The notes beneath the pieces are model-generated. The model saw only the letters and a program-made list of their open reading frames with translations, was not told the origin of the DNA and searched no databases. Position numbers and translations under genes: made by a program. 11,637 nt of DNA from the NCBI GenBank assembly GCA_012961755.1, contig DTYS01000283.1, forward strand, positions 1-11,637, in the 5' to 3' direction. The DNA comes from Candidatus Latescibacterota bacterium. GTDB lineage: Bacteria > Latescibacterota > 4484-107 > B68-G9. Shown in pieces: positions 6,348 through 11,637 of the stretch; within the stretch, counting starts at the first letter, position 1; every line of letters starts with the position of its first letter.

Positions 6348-7223
6348 CTAGAACTTACCCTTAAAACTCACCCTGTGCACCTCACCGAGCTCCCCGAAGG
6401 TGGTATAGGCGTAGTCCAGCCTCATCCCCCTGACTACGATCCCGAACCCGAGCGAAAGCCCCCCATATTTACCGTCCAAGTTCCTCGCCGCCCTTCCGTC
6501 GTACCCGAGCCTGAGGGAGAGATCTCCTATGAGGGCCTCCCCTCCCCCGGAAAGGTAGGGGGAGTTGTCGTTCGGCAGCACCAGGTCCCCCACCAGGACC
6601 ACGGGGAGGTGGGCCAGAAGGTGGGAGAATCCGAGCCTAAGGGCTACGGGGAGGGCATCCTCGCGGTCTTTATACCCCCTGCGGACGAACCCCACATTTT
6701 CGAGCTCTAAGCCCATAGAAGTCCTTCCCCACGGGGTCCTCCAGAGGAGCCCGACGTCCGAGGCGTAGGCGTCGGAGCTGTATTCAGCTATATAAGAATA
6801 TATGGCCTTAAACCCTATCCCGAGCGAAATTCCGAGCTCGAACCTCCTTGCAACGGCGACGTACAGGCCGAAATCCCCGGCCCCGAACCTTCCTCCGAAG
6901 TTCCCGCTTCTATCGACCTTCCTGAACTCCCCGTAGGAGACGCCGAAGAGCTTGATCCCTAAGGAACCCCCTCCGAGCGGGCGGGTGAGCCAGACCTCCC
7001 CGATGCGTATATCTACAAGGTAATCACCGTAGGAGATGGAGTAGAGGGGCTCGTCCGGAAGGGATGCAGGATTCGAGAACCCCGCCAAAGCGGCCCTCAC
7101 CCCGCCCAGGCCTGCCGAGCGTGCATCGTAGGGAAGCTTCAGGAACGTGAAGCCGGCCGTGCCCACGTTGGGATTTCCTGCACAGAGAGCAGAGAAGAGG
7201 AGCAAGGTCAAGATGGAGCTCAT
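6348..7223 (-). CDS. PorV/PorQ-like outer-membrane beta-barrel protein (UPF0164 family)
   Basis: This 291-aa protein has a short signal peptide (hydrophobic residues about 4-15, SSILTLLLFSALCAG). The family's N-terminal signature follows: GTAGFTFLKLPYDARSAGLGG, then a SNPASL motif near residue 50. The rest alternates hydrophobic and polar residues with many Gly and Tyr, as in a beta-barrel, and it ends in Phe, the usual C-terminal aromatic of outer-membrane proteins. Relatives include PorV, which shuttles substrates in type IX secretion, but many members occur without that system and have no known role. It is somewhat shorter than typical PorV. The gene starts one base after the fmt stop, with GGGGG in the last fmt codons as ribosome site, which is an odd place for an outer-membrane protein. 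Confidence 0.8.
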   Translation of the reverse strand: MSSILTLLLFSALCAGNPNVGTAGFTFLKLPYDARSAGLGGVRAALAGFSNPASLPDEPLYSISYGDYLVDIRIGEVWLTRPLGGGSLGIKLFGVSYGEFRKVDRSGNFGGRFGAGDFGLYVAVARRFELGISLGIGFKAIYSYIAEYSSDAYASDVGLLWRTPWGRTSMGLELENVGFVRRGYKDREDALPVALRLGFSHLLAHLPVVLVGDLVLPNDNSPYLSGGGEALIGDLSLRLGYDGRAARNLDGKYGGLSLGFGIVVRGMRLDYAYTTFGELGEVHRVSFKGKF

Positions 7224-7224
7224 A

Positions 7225-8163
7225 TCATCCCCCTAAGATCTCCCCGGCCCTTATCCTGTGCCCCCGCACGAACTCGGGGGAGCTCATCCTCCTTCCCCCT
7301 TCGGGCTGGACCTCCTGGAGGGACAACCCTCCTTCCCCGGCCGCCACCACGATCCCCTCCACGTCGTCCGCCATCACCACCTCCCCCGGAGTTCCTCGGA
7401 CGTCCGGAACGACCCGGACCCTATGGACCTTGAGCAGCTTCCCCCTCCATACCGTGAACGCCCCAGGGATGGGGTTTGTCCCTCGCACGAGGTTGAAGAT
7501 GACCTCGGCAGGTTCCTCCCAACGGATCTCGGCGTGCCTCTTCGTGAGCTTAGGGGCCCTGGGCCATTCGCCCGGAGGCTGCGGGACGCGTGGGGCTTCG
7601 CCCTCTGCTATGAGTTCCACGGTCCGGGAGAGGACCTCCGCCCCGAGCACCTTCAACCTATCGTGGAGCTCCCCCGCGGTCTCCTCGGGTCCTATAGGCA
7701 CCCTCTCCTGCAGGATTATGTCGCCTGCGTCCACCTCCGGCTCCACGAAGATCGTGGTCACCCCGGTCTCGCTTTCCCCGTTTATTATCGCCCACTGTAT
7801 AGGGGCTGGACCCCTGTATTTGGGAAGCAGGGATGGATGGAGGTTCACCACGCCCTGGGGGGGGAGCCTCAGGACCTCCTCTGGGAGGATCCTGAAGGCG
7901 ACAATCACGAAGAGGTCGGCGTCCAACGCCTTCAACTCGGAGAGGAACTCTCCGTCCCTCAACCTCTCCGGTTCCAGAACCTTTATGCCCTCCTCGAGGG
8001 CGACCTCCTTGACGGGGGTGGGCCTCGGACGCCTCCCCCTCCCCTTGGGGGCATCCGGCCTCGTGACGACGCCCACGACCCGATGGGGACTGCGGATGAG
8101 ACGCCTGAGGCTCGGCACTGAGAACTCGGGGGATCCCATGAAGGCTATGCGGAGCGAGCTCAT
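7225..8163 (-). CDS. fmt: Methionyl-tRNA formyltransferase
   Basis: This 312-aa protein is full length for Fmt, which formylates Met-tRNAfMet with 10-formyl-tetrahydrofolate to make the bacterial initiator. The N-terminal Rossmann-like domain begins RIAFMGSPEFSVPSL. It has the basic loop KGRGRRPRPTPVK (40-52) that contacts the tRNA acceptor arm, and the catalytic set Asn107, His109 (NLHPSLLPKYRGPAP) and Asp146 (DAGDI). The C-terminal OB-like domain starts around residue 205 (LTKRHAEIRW, then NPIPGAFTVWRGKLLKV). ATG 8163 overlaps the def stop as ATGA. The def-fmt pairing is classical: deformylase later removes the formyl group that Fmt adds. Confidence 0.96.
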   Translation of the reverse strand: MSSLRIAFMGSPEFSVPSLRRLIRSPHRVVGVVTRPDAPKGRGRRPRPTPVKEVALEEGIKVLEPERLRDGEFLSELKALDADLFVIVAFRILPEEVLRLPPQGVVNLHPSLLPKYRGPAPIQWAIINGESETGVTTIFVEPEVDAGDIILQERVPIGPEETAGELHDRLKVLGAEVLSRTVELIAEGEAPRVPQPPGEWPRAPKLTKRHAEIRWEEPAEVIFNLVRGTNPIPGAFTVWRGKLLKVHRVRVVPDVRGTPGEVVMADDVEGIVVAAGEGGLSLQEVQPEGGRRMSSPEFVRGHRIRAGEILGG

Positions 8164-8678
8164 CTTTCGGGAGGGATTTCCCCCTTAGCTATCTTGAGGA
8201 GCTTCGGCCTGAGGATCTGCCGTTTGAGTGGGGGGAGGCGGTCCACGAAGAGGACTCCATTCAGGTGGTCCACCTCGTGCAGTATCACCCTGGCGAGCAG
8301 GTCTTCGGCCTCCAGCTCGTTGGGATTGCCGTCTATGTCCAAGAATCTGACAGCTACCTTCTTGGGTCGAACCACGTCCGCCCTTACCTCCGGGATGCTC
8401 AGACATCCCTCCTCGTATATCCACTCCCCTTCCTGGCCGATGATCTCGGGATTTATGAACACGAGGGCCCGACCCTTACCGTCGCCCAAGGAGAGGTCCA
8501 CCACTGCCAAAGATGTACTTTCCCCAACCTGAGGTGCCGCAAGGCCGATGCCCTTCCTAACGAACATGGTCTCGACCATGTCCTCGGCCAGACGGACCAC
8601 CTCATCTGAGATGTCCGATATGGGCTCGGCCTTCATCCTGAGCACAGCATCCCCGTAAAGGCGGATCTCCCGTATCAT
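8160..8678 (-). CDS. def: Peptide deformylase
   Basis: This 172-aa protein contains all three deformylase motifs: GIGLAAPQVG (43-52, with Gln50), EEGCLSIPE (89-97, metal ligand Cys92) and HEVDHLNG (134-141, metal ligands His134 and His138, catalytic Glu135). The enzyme removes the formyl group from nascent polypeptides at the ribosome exit. Its ATG overlaps the yajC stop as ATGA and its stop overlaps the fmt start the same way, so the three genes are translationally coupled. The sequence starts MIREIRLYGDAVLR, the usual family opening, which supports the start at 8678. Confidence 0.97.
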   Translation of the reverse strand: MIREIRLYGDAVLRMKAEPISDISDEVVRLAEDMVETMFVRKGIGLAAPQVGESTSLAVVDLSLGDGKGRALVFINPEIIGQEGEWIYEEGCLSIPEVRADVVRPKKVAVRFLDIDGNPNELEAEDLLARVILHEVDHLNGVLFVDRLPPLKRQILRPKLLKIAKGEIPPER

Positions 8679-8989
8679 CTCTCGAGCTTCCGGGCTATGG
8701 CGGAGCGGGATACCTCTATCTTCACGTTGTCAGCGACCTTAAGCACCACGACCCCTTCCCTCTCCTTGAACCCCACTATCTGTCCGTGTATCCCGCCGGA
8801 TGTGACCACCCTATCTCCCTTCTCTAAGCTCTCCAACATCTTCTGATGTTCCTTCTGTCGCTTCTGCTGGGGACGGATGAGCAGGAGGTACATGACGAGG
8901 AATATGAGGATCAGGGGTAAAAAGGCCCCGAACCCTCCCCCCGTCGGCTTTCCCTCTTCTGCGGCCCATACTATACTCTCCCAGAGCAT
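8675..8989 (-). CDS. yajC: YajC, Sec translocase accessory subunit
   Basis: This 104-aa protein has the YajC layout. A short periplasmic N-terminus rich in Gly is followed by one membrane helix (about residues 20-38, ending LLLIRPQQKRQKEHQ, a family hallmark). A cytoplasmic beta-rich domain follows, with KGDRVVTSGGIHGQIV and DNVKIEVSRSAI. YajC associates with SecDF at the SecYEG channel. It is the first protein gene after tRNA-Lys, with only 25 bases between them and no hairpin there. A weak GGGGGA ribosome site lies six bases before ATG 8989. Neither secD nor secF, the usual partners, is visible here. Confidence 0.93.
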   Translation of the reverse strand: MLWESIVWAAEEGKPTGGGFGAFLPLILIFLVMYLLLIRPQQKRQKEHQKMLESLEKGDRVVTSGGIHGQIVGFKEREGVVVLKVADNVKIEVSRSAIARKLER

Positions 8990-9014
8990 CGCTTTCCCCC
9001 TTAGGCTGAAGAAG

Positions 9015-9087
9015 TGAGCCCGGCAGGAATCGAACCTGCGACCAACGGCTTAAAAGGCCGCTGCTCTACCGACTGAGCTACGGGCCC
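9015..9087 (-). tRNA. tRNA-Lys (anticodon UUU)
   Basis: Read on the minus strand, the 73-nt cloverleaf is complete. The acceptor arm GGGCCCG pairs with CGGGCTC (one G-U), and discriminator A73 is at 9015. The D arm is GCTC/GAGC around AGTCGGTA. The anticodon stem GCGGC pairs with GCCGT (one G-U) around loop CTTTTAA, giving anticodon TTT. The T arm GCAGG/CCTGC encloses TTCGAAT. CCA is not encoded; the downstream bases are CTTC. It sits between its own promoter and yajC with no terminator after it. Confidence 0.96.
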
Positions 9088-9096
9088 ATGACCCAA

Positions 9097-9125
9097 AATA
9101 TAGCTACCTTTCGAAGGAAAGTCAA
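9097..9125 (-). promoter_or_regulatory. Sigma-70-type promoter for tRNA-Lys and the yajC operon
   Basis: On the minus strand, TTGACT (9125-9120) and TATATT (9102-9097) are separated by exactly 17 bp. Transcription would start near 9090, only two to four bases before the tRNA's first base at 9087, so the precursor has almost no 5' leader. The -35 box begins ten bases after the stop of the URO-D-like gene. Confidence 0.82.
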
Positions 9126-9135
9126 CATTCGATGG

Positions 9136-10311
9136 CTAAGTCAGAGGCGGCGGAGTCTCCTCGACAGGAAGGAAGATCGGCTCAGGGGATTCGTACAGAT
9201 GCCTCCTGGCCTCGTACGGTTCGGGTTCGGGGATTCCGAAGGCCTCCCTCTTGACCTTAAGGTAGTAGAGGTAGTTCTCGTAGGTCACGTCCGGAGGAAC
9301 CCTATGGTCCACATGGGGTATGTATCCGCCGTCCGCCACGAGCTTCTCTAATCGTGATACTTCCTTCCTTATGGCCTCCTTGCCCTCTATGAGCTTGGTC
9401 TTGTCCACACCTCCCATAAGCCTCATATCCTTCCCGAACCTCTCCCTGAGTTCTATCGGGTCGGTGCCGGCCTTGACCTCTATCGGAAACATCGTGTTGA
9501 CCCCTGCCTCGAGCCAAAGGCCAGCTATGGCGTTTATGTTTCCGTCACAGTCGACGTATACTATGTCTACGCCGTGTTCGTTGAGGAAGGACGTTATGCG
9601 CCTGTACCTCGGCACGAGGAATTCCTCGAACATCGAGGGGGATATCATCGGCCCGCTCCTGAAGGCCATGTCCTCCCAGAAGGCCGCGAAGTCCAGGTCG
9701 ACCTCCCTTACGGCCCTCCCCACCGTCCCGAGTATGAAGTCGGTTAAGTGGTCGATTATATCGTGCATAAGCTCGGGGTCGTCGTACATCATCGTACAGA
9801 TCCTTTCGAATCCCATCCAGTTCCTGACCCACCCGAAGAGGCTTCCCACCGAGACCCCGAGGGGATAGTCCCTCCCCTTCCAGTGCTCCTTAAGTTCCTC
9901 CCAGTTCTCCGGGTACCTTCCAGGCGTCCCGGGGTCCAGGCGCGGTTTGAACAGCTCCTCCCACTCCCTCCTCCCCTTGAGGGGGAAGTCCACATAATGT
10001 GGTATGGAGGAGCTCCCATCCTTGAAGACCTCCTGCACGACCCCGGAGCCGTCCACCAGAACCTTATGCCTCTCGTCCTCTTCTAAGACCTTAGTTTCGA
10101 ACGCGGGCATGAGGCCGAGCCTTACCGGGACGCTCTCCCTCCTTGAGAACCCGAAGTATCTGTCGGCTATCGTATTATCGTTTACGAACTCCGGAAGGCC
10201 CTGCTCGTGCCACATCCTGAAGGTGTCGTTCCAGTACCCGAACTCCTCGTCGGGGACGTGGTCCACTGGTTCGTAGTGCATGGTCCTGACCCAACGCTCC
10301 CTATCGGTCAT
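9136..10311 (-). CDS. URO-D-superfamily protein (methyltransferase-like, altered metal site)
   Basis: This 391-aa protein opens MTDRERWVRTMHYEPVDHVP, typical of the uroporphyrinogen decarboxylase superfamily. It contains the late motifs LMGGVDKTKL (298-307), GGYIPHVDHRVPPDV (328-342) and ENYLYY (345-350). The RQAGR active-site loop of true uroporphyrinogen decarboxylase is missing, so heme synthesis is unlikely. Relatives include corrinoid-linked methyltransferases such as MtaA, whose zinc is held by H-x-C and a later Cys. By eye those positions are Asp254, Asp256 (VDCDGN) and His336 here, so chemistry may differ. A proline-rich tail follows residue 360. AGGAGG lies upstream of ATG 10311. It follows the outer-membrane gene by 33 bp and probably shares its transcript. 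Confidence 0.82.
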   Translation of the reverse strand: MTDRERWVRTMHYEPVDHVPDEEFGYWNDTFRMWHEQGLPEFVNDNTIADRYFGFSRRESVPVRLGLMPAFETKVLEEDERHKVLVDGSGVVQEVFKDGSSSIPHYVDFPLKGRREWEELFKPRLDPGTPGRYPENWEELKEHWKGRDYPLGVSVGSLFGWVRNWMGFERICTMMYDDPELMHDIIDHLTDFILGTVGRAVREVDLDFAAFWEDMAFRSGPMISPSMFEEFLVPRYRRITSFLNEHGVDIVYVDCDGNINAIAGLWLEAGVNTMFPIEVKAGTDPIELRERFGKDMRLMGGVDKTKLIEGKEAIRKEVSRLEKLVADGGYIPHVDHRVPPDVTYENYLYYLKVKREAFGIPEPEPYEARRHLYESPEPIFLPVEETPPPLT

Positions 10312-10344
10312 ATTCCCTCCTCAGAGTGTGCCGTCGGGCTGCGT

Positions 10345-11637
10345 TCACCACCTCCTCCGCCACGAAAGCGATACCAGGGGCTCGGTGTAACTCCTCTCGT
10401 CCGAGAACCGCTCAAGGCGTGCGGAGAACTCCAGGGTACTGCCCCCTACCGTGGAGTACCTCAGTCCGATCCCGACGGAGAGCTTAAGGTCGTCCGAGGT
10501 CGAGGTCGTGCCCAGCTCTCCGGTGAACCTCCATCTGCCGGGCTCGCACATGGCCTTTATGCGCATCAGACCTACCTTAAAGTACCTTTCCTTCCCCTGC
10601 TGCACCGTCCTTCCGGCCGTGAACTCCAACGAGAAGGGGGGTGGAAGGCCGAGCGAGGCCCAGAGCATGAGCGACCTGGTCTCGTAGCCGGCTGAGGGTT
10701 CCACGAAGTCCCTATAGCTCGTGTATCCAGTGCGGAGCATAAGGCGATGTGAGAGCGGTCCCGTCGGGAGCTTAGCCCCGAGGCCGAAAGAGAAGGTCTC
10801 GGTCCTGTTCGAGAGCCTCATAGTCCCTCGGGCGTCGTTCTTCCCTCCCTGGCGGACGAACTCCATCTGGGCGGAAGGGGAGTATTTCTGGAAGGTCCTC
10901 GGCGAGAGGTTCAAGGAGACGTTCCACGACGACGTGGTCGTGGTTATGGGACCACCCTCGTCCACGTTGTCGTGGTACCTCTCGCCCCCGCACCTAAGGA
11001 AGGCCTGTCCACTTAGGAACGACGAACGCAGACGGAACCTCCAGCCCTGGAGGTCAGGCCTCTGCTGGGAATTGCCGAGGGAGACGTAGTTGGTCGGGAT
11101 ACGGTAACATTCTACCTTAAAGAAAGCCCTTCCTAAGGACGAACGAAGGCCAAATCTGTATAATCTCGGAATAAGGTTGGCCTTAAGACTCCTGATGTCC
11201 ACGGTCGTACGGGTGCTCGCGTTCACCTTTATGAACCTTTCAGTCCAGCGAGGAATCCAAGACGAGATCGTGGTGTCGGACACCTCCGAGAAAGTGTTGT
11301 CCGTCGCCACCGTCCCCCCGACCTCCGCTGAGAGTACGGTGTGCCTCCTTCCGAACGAGAGTTCCGCAAAAAGGGAGGCGACGTAGTTATGCTTCGGCCT
11401 GTAAAGGGTCCTGAGGGGGCCAGGCACGTCGAAGGAACAGGTGTCGTCCCAGATGTTCACGAGGTTCATCCCTGCCCTGAACCTCTCCCCTCCTAACGAA
11501 AGTTGGACCGCCCTCACCTCCCTTTCGAAGGTCCCTGCCCTCTCCTGCCCGATGACGTAGGACGAATCCTGGGCCACCCCCTCCGAGGGGGAGAGGATGA
11601 GGGTGTCCCCCCCGAGCACGAAGTGTCGGGCGTCCAC
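10345..11637 (-). CDS. Predicted outer-membrane beta-barrel protein (5' partial)
   Basis: At least 430 residues run to the right edge without a stop. The codon at the edge is GTG but need not be the start, since no signal peptide is seen and the true N-terminus is probably outside the window. The sequence is made of many amphipathic, alternating strands (for example RHTVLSAEVGGTVAT, SSWNVSLNLSPRTF and TLEFSARLERF) and ends LVSLSWRRRW. The terminal aromatic residue is the usual recognition signal for outer-membrane barrel assembly. I recognise no family. A beta-barrel assembled in the outer membrane is the most reasonable reading, with transport or structural roles both possible. The closely spaced URO-D-like gene lies downstream. 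Confidence 0.6.
   Translation of the reverse strand: MDARHFVLGGDTLILSPSEGVAQDSSYVIGQERAGTFEREVRAVQLSLGGERFRAGMNLVNIWDDTCSFDVPGPLRTLYRPKHNYVASLFAELSFGRRHTVLSAEVGGTVATDNTFSEVSDTTISSWIPRWTERFIKVNASTRTTVDIRSLKANLIPRLYRFGLRSSLGRAFFKVECYRIPTNYVSLGNSQQRPDLQGWRFRLRSSFLSGQAFLRCGGERYHDNVDEGGPITTTTSSWNVSLNLSPRTFQKYSPSAQMEFVRQGGKNDARGTMRLSNRTETFSFGLGAKLPTGPLSHRLMLRTGYTSYRDFVEPSAGYETRSLMLWASLGLPPPFSLEFTAGRTVQQGKERYFKVGLMRIKAMCEPGRWRFTGELGTTSTSDDLKLSVGIGLRYSTVGGSTLEFSARLERFSDERSYTEPLVSLSWRRRW

Noticed and set aside
5889..6710. 273-aa open frame on the + strand
   Set aside because: It lies antisense to four coupled minus-strand genes with family motifs or ribosome sites, and its Pro/Leu-rich translation resembles no family.
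7258..8121. 287-aa + strand frame antisense to fmt
   Set aside because: fmt has full motifs and catalytic residues; the antisense frame is a composition artefact.
9320..9868. 182-aa + strand frame antisense to the URO-D-like gene
   Set aside because: The Ser-rich translation has no family resemblance and no ribosome site I could support, and it lies opposite a well-supported gene.
9136..10311. Calling the URO-D-superfamily gene hemE
   Set aside because: The RQAGR loop and surrounding N-terminal active-site region of true uroporphyrinogen decarboxylase are absent.
1..11637. CRISPR arrays, insertion sequences, integrase or attachment site at the tRNA
   Set aside because: No regularly spaced repeats, transposase or integrase motifs, or duplicated tRNA 3' end were seen by eye.

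Overview
The window looks like a piece of a GC-rich, probably thermophilic, diderm bacterium from a poorly cultured lineage. Three things suggest this. Arginine is written mostly with AGG and isoleucine often with ATA, a codon habit common in thermophiles. Two genes look like outer-membrane beta-barrels (a PorV/UPF0164 member and a partial barrel ending in Trp). A URO-D-superfamily protein belongs to a type I associate with uncultured phyla. Placement in a named phylum (for example WOR-3/Hydrothermae or Latescibacterota-like groups) is only a guess.

Layout. Positions 1-126 hold the tail of an unidentified + strand gene, closed by a strong intrinsic terminator at 133-167. A near-consensus promoter (TTGACA, 17 bp, TATAGT) follows and drives three tightly packed + strand genes: an AAC(3)-family N-acetyltransferase (213-992), an alkaline-phosphatase-superfamily phosphodiesterase (977-2947, overlapping by 16 bp) and a Nudix hydrolase (2949-3431). 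The last gene overlaps the convergent minus-strand operon tail to tail by 31 bp.

From 9125 down to 3401 lies what appears to be one minus-strand transcription unit. It begins with a consensus-like promoter directly in front of tRNA-Lys(UUU). It continues through yajC, def, fmt, a PorV-like outer-membrane protein, a 51-aa membrane protein, two paralogous cysteine-rich proteins, an S4-less TlyA/FtsJ-type methyltransferase, endonuclease V and a radical SAM activase. Most junctions are ATGA or TGATG overlaps, or gaps of 25 nt or less, and I see no terminator inside. It mixes protein secretion (YajC), N-terminal protein maturation (Fmt, Def), rRNA modification, DNA repair and an unknown module.

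Upstream on the same strand (9136-11637) are a URO-D-superfamily protein and, cut by the right edge, a large predicted outer-membrane beta-barrel protein.

The least explained part is 5299-6334: a small single-pass membrane protein followed by two diverged cysteine-rich paralogues, all translationally coupled. No mobile elements, CRISPR arrays or rRNA genes were seen.
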